Origin: Centroberyx gerrardi
Lineage: Eukaryota; Chordata; Actinopteri; Beryciformes; Berycidae
Direction: 5' to 3'
Assembly (NCBI RefSeq): GCF_048128805.1
Contig: NC_136012.1
Coordinates: 15,235,725 to 15,299,724, forward strand
DNA: 64,000 nucleotides
This document shows positions 1 to 10,705 of this stretch, piece by piece. How positions within the stretch are numbered: position 1 is the first letter of the stretch; each line of letters begins with the position of its first letter. The notes under the pieces were generated by a model. It saw nothing but the letters and a program-made list of their open reading frames with translations, did not search any database and was not told the DNA's origin. Both the position numbers and the translations under genes were made by a program.

Positions 1-479
1 TAAACTGGGTAACCCCTATACTGTGCTGCCATGCGATCTATCAAGACCTTCCAACCCTGCTCCCCTTTTTTTTTTTACTTCTGTCCTTTAGTTTTCTTTC
101 TTTCCTAACTCCCCACATTTTCCCATCACTCCCTCTCCATCTTTAACATCCTTGTATCCCTCCTCTTTCTCTCCCTCAGTCCCCCTGACAGGCGGAATAA
201 AGTGGCAGAATGGCTGATGACTGACTGAGCCTTACAGTGCTGCGGTCCCACAGTCGTTCCATGGGAAGGGCGATCACTTCTTACATGAAGAAAGACGTAA
301 CGACTCTTTCTCTCTCCCCCTTCTCTCACTCATTCTCACATGCCAGTCAGAAGCTGCGGTGCTGACCTGAAGTGTGCAGAGTTACCAGTCCTCAGGGATA
401 ATGGAGCATGTACCCTAGTTGATTGATGGCTATATAACCTGCCACTATGTGACACATAGACACAACATGCCATTAACAA

Positions 480-745
480 AACTACTATTACGTAAGACCT
501 CCTAAGAGTTCTGCTGAATGTAGGACAATTCGGCTAAATATGAGACTGAACCATGAAGGACAAGTTGGGTTTTGGTATGAATTTATGATGTGGCCCTACG
601 TTAAAATCTTGTTGTTTTTTTTATCATACACGTTTATTACTTATTTATTGCATATTTATAATAGCTGCTTTAACGGACTGCTGCTAAATGGAATTTCGTT
701 GTACTTGTTACAATGCAATAAAGTCTAATCTCTAATCTAATCAAA
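480..745 (+). mobile_element. 3' end of an L2-type LINE
   Basis: The segment ends in AATTTCGTTGTACTTG, then an AATAAA-containing stretch and a short CTAATCT repeated tail. I recall this pattern at the 3' ends of teleost L2-type non-LTR retrotransposons. Only the untranslated tail is visible; no reverse transcriptase was seen. The left boundary is a guess. Confidence 0.5.
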
Positions 746-1868
746 TAATGACGGTCGGTAAAAGTGGAGCAAAGCCGAGTTTAGACATAAACAAAACATG
801 ACAGAATGCTAATGTCTAAACCCATCCATGACTTGCAAAAAATCTTGAATTCAATTTCAGTTGGTCAAGCAATAGGAGGCCTAACTCTAGGTGGGATTTC
901 AATGGCAAGTCTTATGCCTGCACCATAACCCATGCAATACCCCAAACCCCTTAACCTAAATCCTCTTGTGTCTTCTGGTAAGTGCTGAGAGGGCTCGCAA
1001 ATCAAGACAGCAAAAAATCTCCATGTGATGTAGGGAGGATTCTCAGGAGTTTGGATGTAGTCCAGGGTCCGGACAGATGCTGTGATTGAGGAGGCTGAAT
1101 CAGGACTGTATGGCAGTGAGGCTGAGACAAAGGCTTGGTTCAGTCTCCGCAGGAGGAAAGGGGGTGGGGCTGGGATGGCGGGGGGGTGGGGGTGTAGGAC
1201 TAATGCTAATGTACTGGGGAGATAGGGAAGGGGGGAGAGAAGAGAAGTGGATTGGGGGGGGGGGGCTAATGCATCAGGGTCAGTGGGTCGCATTCTCTCA
1301 TGGTATCGGATGACATCACCGGGCACGGGAGGGAGGAGGGGTGGTGGAGGGAGAAGGGTGACGCAAGTCAGAACACCACTCAGCAACGGATGATGAAGAG
1401 GCCTTTATTGCACAGGGAGGCCAACGTTCCATGTACTTTTGTGTGAAGGCCTGTGTGTGAGTGTGTTTCCCTAACAGACAGTCTAACACAGAGGCCTAGA
1501 TAAAGACATCCAAGCAGACAGCATCGTAACACAAGACTAAACATAGACCAAAGGGAAACGGGGGCAAGCAAATACATCTCCCTCGCTCTCTGCTCCCTAG
1601 ACCTGCTATCCATCATGGCCTGCTTGAACGCGGGACCGTGCCTTTAGGTTTGTTTGTGTTCTTTTGGGTTTGCTCTGTGTGTAGAAGTGTGTGTGTGTGT
1701 GTGTCATCTGTCTGCGTGTGGCCGCGGTCTCCTGCCCTGACTGCAGAGAACGTGTGGGAGATGTATGTTTGCACTAGAGCCCCGGGGAATTATAGATGAG
1801 GTGAGAGGGAGAGAGAAATGAGAGAGAATGAGGTACTCATTTTTAATACCGGACAGTGGAAGACATAT

Positions 1869-1933
1869 GAGAGGAGAGGAGGGGAGAGGAGAGGAGAGGA
1901 GAGGAGAGGAGAGGAGAGGAGAGGAGAGGAGAG
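1869..1933 (+). repeat. GGAGA pentanucleotide minisatellite
   Basis: About 65 bp of near-perfect GGAGA/GAGGA repeats, purine-only on the plus strand. Confidence 0.9.
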
Positions 1934-4570
1934 ATGCACACCAGAACAATGATGTGAACAGTTCCCAAAGGAGTGCTGGATTCAGGATTTGTGCACTTTA
2001 GGGTGAGCAGGCAGGGCATTGAACAGAAGAACGCAGAGCCATCCACCATCTGAACCAGACACACATAACACAAACACACACTGACCCCAACTGTCTCTCC
2101 TTCCTTCTCTCCATGACTTTTCTCACCTCAACCCTTCTCCTCTGGCCCATCATTCACTTTCCTCCTCTCTCTCTCTCTCTCTCTCTCCCTCTCGCTGTTT
2201 CTACATCCCTCCCTCTGTCTCTTCCTCTGCTCTCTGAGTCAGCGCACAGCTCTGCCTGGCTCTTAACCAAATCACCGCTCTCTGGGTGCGCCACTGCCTT
2301 TCATTAAGATAAAAGCTTATGCAGACATACAGACAGATAGACAGAGAGACACACACACACACACTGACACAAAGAAATACATTCACTCACACATGCACGT
2401 AGATGAGTATGAGGAGGGAGGACATAAATGGATTGAGTCTGGACTCCGGCCACTAGGAGTACTGATGCCCACAAAGATTCACAGCTGTGTCTTTCTCCAT
2501 AGTTTGATTAAGTGACTCACGGTGAAGAGCAGAGGAGATGGACTGAAATTAAGAGGGAGAGAGTGAAAAAAATGAGACGGAGAACACTGGAGGGCATAAA
2601 GAGAAAGACAAGCCGAGATGAGGACCATCTCACGCCCAATTTGCTTTCTCCCCTCACAGCGCAATAGATTCACTTATCCGCTGCCTGTGACGGGGGCAAT
2701 GAGGACATGGAGGAACAGTCCCAGGCACAGGACCAGGACCAGGCTGCTGATGGCATTTTCTCTGGCTTCTCTCCAGACTTAGACACTGATCTCCACTCAT
2801 TATCATAAACTGCTCTCTTCCTCACCCTGACCTATGGACACAGAGCCGGGGAGGGGACAAATCAAAACACAGCGACCCAGTATGGGGTCAGCTGTGTAGG
2901 CTTGGAGAGAGGGGAAACACACGCGGGTGGCGAGGTGAAGTGGGGGGCTGGGAGTAAGACGCAGACTAAATAATGGTTCATCAAAGGAGAAACAACAAGC
3001 TCTTTCTTCCAATACTGCTGAACTGTGGCATTATTTTGACCAATATATCCTGATAAATAAAACCATGAGTGCATGCTCTTATCAAGGTTTCTTTGAGGCT
3101 TAACTCTGAATAAAATGCAAAATCACACTGAACAGTATACAGTATTTACATGATATTTCCATATCAATATGCCCTAGCTCTCAGATACAGTGCATTAATG
3201 TTGCATTGATGGATCGATACTAAGGCTATGGGATGGATATGTGTTTCTTACAGCTTTAATAGAAAACTCATTTATCATTTTATTGTTTGTGCTTCATTAT
3301 TAAAATGATTATTTTATGTTGTTTATTTATTTTGTCAAACATATTGAATGCTTCCTAAATGACTCTTTTATTCAATTGCAACATTGCATCTATCTAGGCA
3401 AATGTGCTGTCATTAGAACACAAATACATTCCCATAAGCTCTAATTGTGACACAAGTGATTGCAATCAGTGAAGAAACGTTACACCCTTTCTGTTCCAGG
3501 AAAACAGTTGAACACTTGCACTAAGGCGATTTCAAAATTCACTTTTTTGTCTATTGGGGTTCCTCTTTCTTCTAGCAAACCGCAATCAAACACCACCTCT
3601 TTTATCTCATTTTGAAGAATCTAAAAACACTCTACCTCATACCCCATAAACTCTGTCTTTTAATCTGTCTCTCTCTCTCTTTCTCTCTCTCAAACACACA
3701 CACACACAAATACATATGTGTGACTGATGATAATCACTCGTCCAGAGGGTAATCTAACAGTGTGACCACCTGCTGTGGAGGGAGAGTGGGGGGTAAGTCC
3801 CTCGGGGAACGGTCAGTCAGACACAGCGGAGTCATGGTCTGTTAATGTATGTGCCTGTGAGTGAATGAATGACAGAGGGAACATACATTTGGTGGCAGTG
3901 CTACTTCCCTCAAAATGGGCTTCATTTCCAAGACTCATAAAAGGTTCCCATCCCACTTGTGCACTGTCTCAAACCTCGGGGTGATAAATCCAAACCTCCA
4001 TTGTTTCCACTTACATCTCCACAGCTCCAATCCCTCCACTCAGCTATCACACTATCCATTATACAGGCTGGATGCTCCTTCTCCCTTCCTATCACCATCC
4101 CATTGTCACCAGACAGGATCTGCCCCATCAGATTGCAGGAAGTTGAGTGCAGAGGTACAACCTTACTTCCTGTTTGCCCAAGGCAGGCAGATCGGGTGTC
4201 ACCCCTCTGTCGTCCAAAACCATCTCCCTCCTTTCCTCCCTTCAGGGACGCTGACCTACTCTGTGTAACTGTGTGACAGCCAACATCTGGTCAAACTAAT
4301 GGGCTTAGACCTCTTGTGGAGGGCTAAAGGCAGTAATACACAGAGCAGTGTTGATAATTATGCCCAAAGAGTTGCCTCAGCATTGTTGCTTTAATCACAT
4401 GGGAACACTTTTGATACAGACAACCGTTTGATTTTGGTACCTGTTGCTGGGAGTGCTGCTCCTCTACATTGCCTGGAAAATTGCCTAATATATCACAACC
4501 CCAAAACTTTGTATGAAATAGCCTACTGTACTGTGCTGAACTCTACTTTATTCTACTGTAGGTCACTCAC

Positions 4571-4641
4571 TCGTTCCTCTCCAGGCGTAGCCTCAGCTCC
4601 TGGCCCTCTGCTGTGATCACAACCTCTGTCTCTGAGGGACG
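4571..4641 (-). CDS. adam19: adam19 exon 3, prodomain
   Basis: 71 bp, acceptor CCTTAAG and donor GTGAGT. It encodes RPSETEVV followed by the ADAM prodomain motif AEGQELRLRLERNE. The phase (0 in, 2 out) agrees with exon 2 and with the family gene structure. Confidence 0.82.
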
Positions 4642-4738
4642 CTTAAGGAAGGAGAAGACAATATAGACTGTTCATCTGGCAGCGACTGTTAAATCAAGAC
4701 TGAAATGTGTTTTTTGTCATATTGCTTTACTATCCAAG

Positions 4739-4809
<71 letters not shown>

Positions 4810-5437
4810 CACCTCTTTGTTGGCGGACCTCCTGTGTCTGTCAGGATGCAGCCATATGGGATAGGTAATCTCATAACTCTCTACATGCTCCAGGCTGCTC
4901 CTCAGGAAACTCTGCTTATTTCCCCCTGATGATAAATATGTCATATTAGCATGCTGGCAGTAGTCTATATCCTATACACTATGCCTGCTGACTGACCTAT
5001 TGAGTTGTGCTGTTCATTACGTGGTTAATAGAGTCCATGATAAATATATTAAAACACAAATGGAGCATATAACAATCTCAGTGTCTATATAAGTATGGGC
5101 GACATGCATATAGTCTGCTTAAAAAAACAAAAACATTTAAAAATCGGAAATTCACATTATGCACGCTCAATAATTCAAGTGTAGTAGACAATGCATTTAA
5201 AACTGAGAACACATTCAAACGCAATGCAATCGTGATCTGTTCCAAGGCATGAAAAAAACCAAAATGCAATTTCAGTTATTGCTCTGGGTAATAAAGGCAC
5301 TCACCACTGTAAACACCGCCGTCAGATACAGTAGAAGCTACACACTGGAGGAAAACTATCAGACACAGACACAGAGAAGACTGAACAGCATCAGACCACA
5401 CATCAAGGCGGGCAGGAGGACGCGCAACTGGACGCAT
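4571..5437 (-). CDS. adam19: ADAM19-like metalloprotease, 5' end only (exons 1-3)
   Basis: First three coding exons of an ADAM-family membrane metalloprotease; the remainder lies beyond base 1. Exon 1 (5305-5437) encodes an arginine-containing n-region and a hydrophobic signal peptide core (LCLCLIVFLQCVA). Exon 2 (4813-4925) contains ESYEITYPIWLHP, the usual start of an ADAM prodomain. Exon 3 (4571-4641) contains ITAEGQELRLRLERNE, which resembles the AEGRELILDLEKNE stretch I recall for human ADAM19. Splice phases join cleanly (1, 0, 2), giving about 105 aa. The ATG at 5437 has A at -3; an in-frame ATG at 5464 is possible but has T at -3. The family sheds membrane proteins such as neuregulins, and the prodomain keeps the enzyme latent. 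The catalytic, disintegrin and membrane exons are not visible. Identity rests on these prodomain matches and on synteny with thg1l, lsm11, clint1 and ebf1; ADAM12 is the main alternative. Confidence 0.8.
4741..4807 (+). repeat. (GA)n microsatellite in adam19 intron 2
   Basis: 67 bp of pure GA on the plus strand, (TC)n in the transcript. It occupies more than a third of the 171-bp adam19 intron 2, directly after the exon 2 donor. Confidence 0.95.
4813..4925 (-). CDS. adam19: adam19 exon 2, N-terminal prodomain
   Basis: Acceptor ATCAG before 4925 and donor GTGAGC after 4813; 113 bp, entering with two bases and leaving in phase 0. It encodes 37 residues ending RRSANKE. A (TC)n microsatellite begins about five bases after the donor on the minus strand. 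Confidence 0.78.
5305..5437 (-). CDS. adam19: adam19 exon 1, signal peptide
   Basis: ATG at 5437 on the minus strand, then 44 codons plus one base before a GTGAGT donor at 5304-5299. The ORF carries a signal sequence with core LCLCLIVFLQ and likely cleavage near VAS. It lies in a CpG-rich stretch typical of a 5' exon. Confidence 0.72.
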
Positions 5438-5464
5438 TCTAAAACGAGCGGCTACAAACTGCAT

Positions 5465-7616
5465 TTAGTAAACTGAGACATAAATGTGCAAAGACTGAGC
5501 GGCCTATATCACATCAACTGGTGGAACGCCGTCGGTTTGACATGGCGATGAGCCGCTGCTCTTCTGAATGAGATGCTTGCAGACCGCGGGGCGCAAATCT
5601 CTTTCATTCTAGCAACGCCTCCTTCTCCGTACCTCCTGCATTACGCACGGAGAGAGGAGAAGACTGGGGTATGATCAGAGGTGAGGCAAGGCAGGGTCTG
5701 ATGAAAAGATATTTTAGCCATAAGCCATTAAAATCACAATTACAGCGATACGCCTAATAGTAGCCTAGAACTAATAATAATAGTAATAATACTAATAATA
5801 ACAATAATACAAAATAGTTAAATGTTATTCTTCAAACAAGCAATATCATTCTTGAACAGTAGCTAAACAAAGTGGTTGCTAAAAGACAAATAACTACCGG
5901 TATGAATCGAAATTTTTGGTTGGTGCATTAATATTGAAATCAGACTGTTATGCGGCTTCAAACGTGATTCAGCCAATCAGAATTGAGGACCAGAACTTCA
6001 TTAATATCTTATTCATGAAGCACAATTAACGCATTGAGTGACACATTACTCTTTTAGCAAAGCTGGACATTTCCTTTTCCAACCGGTAGCCCAATAGGCT
6101 CAAGTAGCCTATAGCCTTGAATGTAAACACATGCTATCTTTAAATAACTCTGCTCTCATATTCTGGTTGCTAAAAGTCCTTCTGGTATTGAGCAACCATC
6201 CAGCCCCTATATCAAGTCACAATGTACAGTGTATGTTGAGTTTGCCAATGTCCCAGCTGAACTGTTCTGAGCACACAGGCAGATTTAGTGTCTCTGCCTC
6301 CAACTGAGTTTATATCGTTTGGAAAAGACTAACTTCTTCATGAGTCATGAGTATGCGTTTGTGTAGATCATACTAAACTATGGTATGGTGTAAAACAGAA
6401 TCCAAGAATGATCAAATGACAATAGAAAGGCTCTATCCTGGTTAGACATAACACACATTAGGTACAGTAACTGCTACTGTTCCTAAGCGAGGTCACAAAA
6501 ACAGAATTACACCCCGCGGTAACCGAGCCCACTACAGTAACAAAATATAGTAGGTTGTTTCCACGTAAAGCTTCCAGCAGCCATTCATACTGAGCCGGTC
6601 ATTTATAAGTGTGATAAATATGCCACAGGCCACATGTCAGATGGATAGAGTGTAGCAGGGTGTGTGAGGTATTCTTAGCGCTGGTGATGGTGCAGGCAGA
6701 TGAATCCATTCACATCCTCTAAATGGCATCCTGGCGGCATGACAAGGCCAATCTTTACTGGCAAGGTATTGACTTCTACGTTACTCCACTTAATGCTACT
6801 GCACACACATACTCTTTCCTACCAGAAACTGGCAGTAACGCTGAATCCTGAGCAGATATTCCCCCCAAATCATTAATATTCAAACACTAGGAACTCTACT
6901 GAAATGAGGACATTTGACATTCAAAACACCCACACACAGATGAAAACCCCTCAGCGCAAGAAGCACTGGTCCAAGAGGGATCGTGTTAAACAGTTTTGAG
7001 AGTTCAAGTAAGGGTAGTAGCATATATTCTAAATGCCATTCATGATATCAAATGATGATATATTTTCAGAGGTGCAGAGCAGTGCCAGATGCACACAGCG
7101 TGAGCTAGAGAGGGATGGGCAGATGTCTGTCAGTGTGACACCACGACCCGGGCAGATAACTGGCATGCCGCTCGCTACCAGCGCCAACTCAAACCGGTGT
7201 GCATGTCTTTGATACCCACTGCCACCACAGAGAGAGCACCAAAAACAGTCTGCTACCCTTTAAACAAGATTAACTGCATCATGCAATTTAAGTGATGTGA
7301 AAGAGAGCTATTTTAAGGGAATGTTACGATAAAACAGTTTAATAAATGAACGGATGAAAGTGAAGGAATGTTCCAGCTGTGAGAAAGCTCTTGTAAAAAG
7401 TCAATCAGCAATATAATACAAGGCTTCAATCTTAGACAACGCTCTGACACAGTGGGATTCATGAGGGTAATAGGTTTCATGGGTAACATTTCACACAGTC
7501 ATCCGTCTATATCAAGCTTTTTCTGTCCAATTAGAGTCACTGCTTGCATGGATCCACTTCAGCCAATCTGTCCAGTTTCAGATCTGGGCTGCTCTCCCAC
7601 ACCAGCAGAGCAGCGG
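5465..7616. other. adam19 upstream region and thg1l 3' flank
   Basis: No coding exon recognised. 5465-5690 is CpG-rich and probably holds the adam19 5' UTR and promoter. 5765-5812 is an (AAT)n-like run. The part next to 7617 is presumably the thg1l 3' UTR; an ATTAAA hexamer on the minus strand at 7343-7338 is one possible poly(A) signal. Homologues of SOX30 or NIPAL4, which lie between ADAM19 and THG1L in human as I recall, are not seen. Confidence 0.55.
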
Positions 7617-7781
7617 TTAGCAGTCGTCATCCTCTAGGACGTCTGGGTGTTCCTCCCAGAACTGGTCTCCTATAATGTCACCGTGATGGGCGTGCACCTT
7701 CCTCCTGCTGCGCGTCACATGCACCTCTTTCTCCTCTTCTTCCTTTGGAAGCTTCACACGTTTAGTCACAGTTTCATCTCG
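7617..7781 (-). CDS. thg1l: thg1l exon 6 and stop
   Basis: 165 bp including TAA at 7619-7617. Encodes the charged C-terminal tail [19 protein letters not shown], ending [13 protein letters not shown]. Confidence 0.93.
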   Translation of the reverse strand, partial: RDETVTKRVKLPKEEEEKEVHVTRSRRKVHAHHGDIIGDQFWEEHPDVLEDDDC

Positions 7782-10678
7782 CTGGGAACAAGGAGAGCAA
7801 GATGAGTACAGCGATATATAACTTAAAGGAAGAATCCACCCTAAATCACTTCAACACTGTTAAAAAAGCAGCTATAAGCGATGTAACTCGCATATATGGA
7901 CCCATTCTGTTGTTTTGTGGTGTATTTTTTTCATCCTGTCAAAAACTAAGCAAACGTAGACAACATGATGTCACATAAAGATATTTTCAGTGCAGCTACA
8001 ATGGAGTTTAATAGCAGAAAAAAATTCAGCTATCTAAAACATCAACAGCAAATGTCAGGTTTTGGTGTCAGCCAAAATGCAGCCACAAGACATGAGTAAC
8101 TCTCACTCTCTTGCTGTGCTATTGCTATCACTATTGCTCTCTCCACTTGCACAAATTGTACACTGAAGTTCAGGCACGTTCTCTGGGAGTTGTCAAAAGG
8201 CATTTTTGGAAATGTAGGAAATCACTAACTGAAGTAGCAGACAAGGCAGGCTGAGGGAAAGTGGGTACACCATAAAAGTAAATTACACTTCATCACAAAA
8301 TAACTCCTGGAGTGCACTGAACATCACAGACTGATTATATCTAACGGTGTAAGAGTATCCGAGGGTGGAATTAAACCAAACCACTTTGGAGAGCTCACCT
8401 TTTCCCAGATGAGAGTGGTGCCTTTCCTATGGACCAGAGGTTCATTGTTGTAGTTGATGTCGAACTCGGTGAACAGGATCTCATTTTTGTCTGCAGCTAA
8501 TGTTCCCTGGAGGGATACATATCATAATCAGGCTTATGCATGGAAATAATCCACAATCAATTTATATGAGATGCCTCACTGGGCAAAAAACAGAGCACGA
8601 GTTGCTAAAAGTGACTTGGTGACCATCTCCAAACCCTTGTGGGTGGTCTGAGTGTTTCCAATGATGACTTTGAAGTGGTTTCATGCAGTTATGAGTTAGC
8701 AACAAAATAAACATCTCCACTCCATCCATATGTTTCTATTGTTGATTTTGTATTAGATTAATTTTGTCAGTTGAGAATAGCTCTTTAGTTTGTTTCTGTA
8801 GGCTTTCCATAGTTTGAATTAGAATTATAAGGAAATCCACGGATGCCATAGAACTATAAGGAAAGCCAAAATCAGCTTCTCTTTGTCCGCTTTGGTCAGA
8901 CAGTACATGGCGTGCATTTGTTTTTTCACTGAACTGTTTCAAAGTGGTCGGGAGACTAGGAAGCGCAGAGGTTCGATGGGCTGCTGATGACTCATGTTGC
9001 CCGAAAGTTCAGCCAGAGAGAACATTTCCACTGCGACAAACTTGTCAGCTGTCATCACATCCACCGACTTTCCCTTCCAGCTCAGTAGAGAATGAGAGGA
9101 TTTCCAGAGACGACTTGCTTGAGTCACTGGCACAGTCTCCGCGTACGGTGATAGACCTGATGTTTTATAGGATGATGTCACTCAATGTGTATGATATATG
9201 ACCTCTGTGCCCCTGTACAGTTCAGTCTGTACTTACGAACATTTCATTTTGTCTCCCATACCTGGAAATGAGAGGAAACAACTTGTCCTGCAACCTTATC
9301 TGTGATAAGGAGATGTATCCATTTCCAATGAGAATAAAGTGAAAATTATTAACTTGGTGAGTGTCAAAATACACACAAAGATTTCTATAGATTTTGGTTT
9401 AGAATTGCTCATTTTCACAGGTGATGACTGAACTGTCTATAGCCATGGAAATTAAATAATTAAAAAAAATATTTATAATAATTTATAATAAGAATAAAAT
9501 TCTTAAAAAATAAATTTAGTGGTATTCCCCTTTAACATGCATATAGTGTCTGTGTAAAGTACACATATGCATGTATGTAGAGTACATGTATGGGGCTGTA
9601 GTTATACATACACACATGCATGCACATGCAGTTACACACTGACACACACACACACACACACACACACACAGCAATTAGTTGTTAATTCAGCTCTCACCTT
9701 TAAGCGGTCTTCTGCCTGGACTGTGGTGAGTCCTCCCTTCTGTACTAACGTCCAGAACACGGTGTTGTACAAGTTATTTACATGACCTGAAGGAGACCAA
9801 AACATCAGTACAGTTTTATTTCTTTTTTTCTAGTCAGCCTAATGAACAAAATCATCTAGGAGTTGACTGTGCAGTTTGTACAACAGAGTGGCAGCGTGCG
9901 CTTACAATCCGCTTGCCTCCAGCTCATGTAGTCCTTCAGGTTGCGGTTGCTAGGATACAGGACCACCCGTCCGTCAAAGCCTGGGGGGTACAGGAGGGGC
10001 TGCTCCCCAAAAAACTCCTTCCAGTAAAACACATATGAGGAGGAGAACTGGGAGGCCACATGGGTCATGAGCTTACTGAAACAGAGACAGTAAGGAGACA
10101 GAAGTCATAAAGCAGGGTGCAAAAACTATGTATGGAAAATGAATTTATTCTCAGTTTCGCACATTCCCAGTACCTGGCTCTCCTCTTGAACCAGTTGGAG
10201 GTCCTCTTGAAAACAAAACTGAACTCGTCACTTTGCCCATAAGCGATGACGATATCCTCCAGTTCCTCCATGACAGAACGAGCGCTCCGTGTCATCAGGC
10301 CCAAAGCCCTGTTGTCATTGGGCTTTGTGAATGCGTGCTGCTCTGCAAACCTGAAACAACAGTTCAGTTTTAATGACATATCAAGCTCCTTACTTATAAC
10401 AGTGTCTCTCATCCAGAGGCTCCAATCTGTTTGGCAGGGAATCTGTCATAGAGCTGACAGATCTAGCTTGAATATGAAACTCACTTGTGAAAGTTGCGCC
10501 CATCCAGTCGCACAACGATGTAGCAGTTTCGTAGACAAGTGTCGTCTGTTTCAAAGTTGCGCACATACTCAAACTTGCTCTTGGCCATGCTCCTGGAGCT
10601 GGTAAATAGACGGACCAGGGGTGAGAGAAAACAGGACTTGATGCCTCCACGGAATCTGCAGGTCTTCTGAATCAGCAT
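7617..10678 (-). CDS. thg1l: tRNA-His guanylyltransferase (THG1-like), complete, 6 exons
   Basis: Adds a guanosine to the 5' end (-1 position) of tRNA-His in a 3'-5' polymerase-like reaction, giving the identity element read by histidyl-tRNA synthetase; vertebrate THG1L is also linked to mitochondria. Coding exons: 10485-10678, 10174-10350, 9906-10075, 9698-9786, 8399-8506, 7617-7781; all phases agree and sum to 903 bp, 300 aa (human recalled as 298). Visible hallmarks are [10 protein letters not shown] at residue 31, metal-binding Asp59 in [10 protein letters not shown], the GQSDEFSF motif with Asp106 and Glu107, [12 protein letters not shown], and a charged C-terminus. The ATG at 10678 gives an N-terminal extension about as long as in human, rich in Arg, Ser and hydrophobics as in a mitochondrial presequence. 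The ATG at 10588 has a stronger Kozak context and could give a cytosolic form. It is transcribed divergently from lsm11. Confidence 0.96.
7823..8376. mobile_element. possible MITE in thg1l intron 5
   Basis: Left end TTAAAGGAAGAATCCACCCT and right end AGGGTGGAATTAAA are roughly inverted to each other, about 550 bp apart, with no coding capacity between. This resembles short non-autonomous DNA transposons of teleosts. The terminal match is imperfect and no clear target duplication was found. Confidence 0.35.
8399..8506 (-). CDS. thg1l: thg1l exon 5
   Basis: 108 bp, 36 codons in phase 0: [28 protein letters not shown] and TLIWEK. Confidence 0.96.
8507..9697 (-). other. thg1l intron 4
   Basis: 1.2-kb intron without a recognisable gene. 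It is AT-rich at 9440-9540 and contains a (CA)n run near 9642-9669. The overlapping short frames at 8736-9201 resemble nothing I know. Confidence 0.5.
9642..9669 (+). repeat. (CA)n microsatellite
   Basis: Uninterrupted CA run inside thg1l intron 4. Confidence 0.9.
9698..9786 (-). CDS. thg1l: thg1l exon 4
   Basis: 89 bp. Completes [12 protein letters not shown], the conserved helical motif after the WRQAD block, and ends EDRLK at a GTGAGA donor. Confidence 0.96.
9906..10075 (-). CDS. thg1l: thg1l exon 3
   Basis: 170 bp. Encodes [31 protein letters not shown] and DYMSWRQAD. Donor GTAAGC; phase 1 out. Confidence 0.96.
10174..10350 (-). CDS. thg1l: thg1l exon 2
   Basis: 177 bp. Encodes [11 protein letters not shown] through [12 protein letters not shown] and WFKRRA. 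It carries the two acidic metal-binding residues of the SDE motif. Splice sites TTTCAG and GTACTG. Confidence 0.96.
10485..10678 (-). CDS. thg1l: thg1l exon 1
   Basis: Starts MLIQKTCRF, then basic and hydrophobic residues, then [12 protein letters not shown] and the catalytic RLDGRNFH motif. Donor GTGAGT follows base 10485. The frame stays open upstream of 10678 through TTTCCCAG, but no ATG lies there. Confidence 0.9.
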
Positions 10679-10686
10679 GAGGGGGC

Positions 10687-10705
10687 TCCTGGGAAATGTA
10701 AACAA
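10687..10705 (-). promoter_or_regulatory. ZNF143-like motif or cryptic acceptor upstream of thg1l ATG
   Basis: On the minus strand the sequence reads TTACATTTCCCAGGAGC just upstream of the thg1l ATG. It resembles the core of the ZNF143/SBS element (ACTACAnnTCCCAG), common in promoters of housekeeping vertebrate genes. The same TTTCCCAG could instead be a 3' splice site for a 5' UTR exon. Confidence 0.3.

Larger units (their letters stand above)
1..4570 (-). other. adam19 intron 3 (continues beyond base 1)
   Basis: No further adam19 exon was recognised here. The stretch holds a LINE-type tail near 480-745, a G-rich patch at 1160-1270, a GGAGA-type minisatellite at 1869-1933, short CT and CA runs, and otherwise unremarkable AT-balanced DNA. 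The open frames in it are low-complexity or unsupported. Confidence 0.6.

Noticed and set aside
865-1386. 173-codon minus-strand frame, proline-rich
   Set aside because: Its proline content comes from the G-rich repeat at 1160-1270; no family resemblance, and it lies in an adam19 intron.
2690-2790. Short minus-strand frame with a hydrophobic stretch (LVLVLCLGLFLHVLIAP) resembling a membrane micropeptide
   Set aside because: Only about 34 codons between stops, no ATG, no splice context matched to a known micropeptide.
9440-9540. AT-rich stretch ending in GGTATTCCCCTTTAA, like one end of a DNA transposon
   Set aside because: No matching inverted end was found nearby.
10679-10705. N-terminal extension of thg1l to 10705
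   Set aside because: The first codon there is TTG, not ATG; the ATG at 10678 fits the human protein length.
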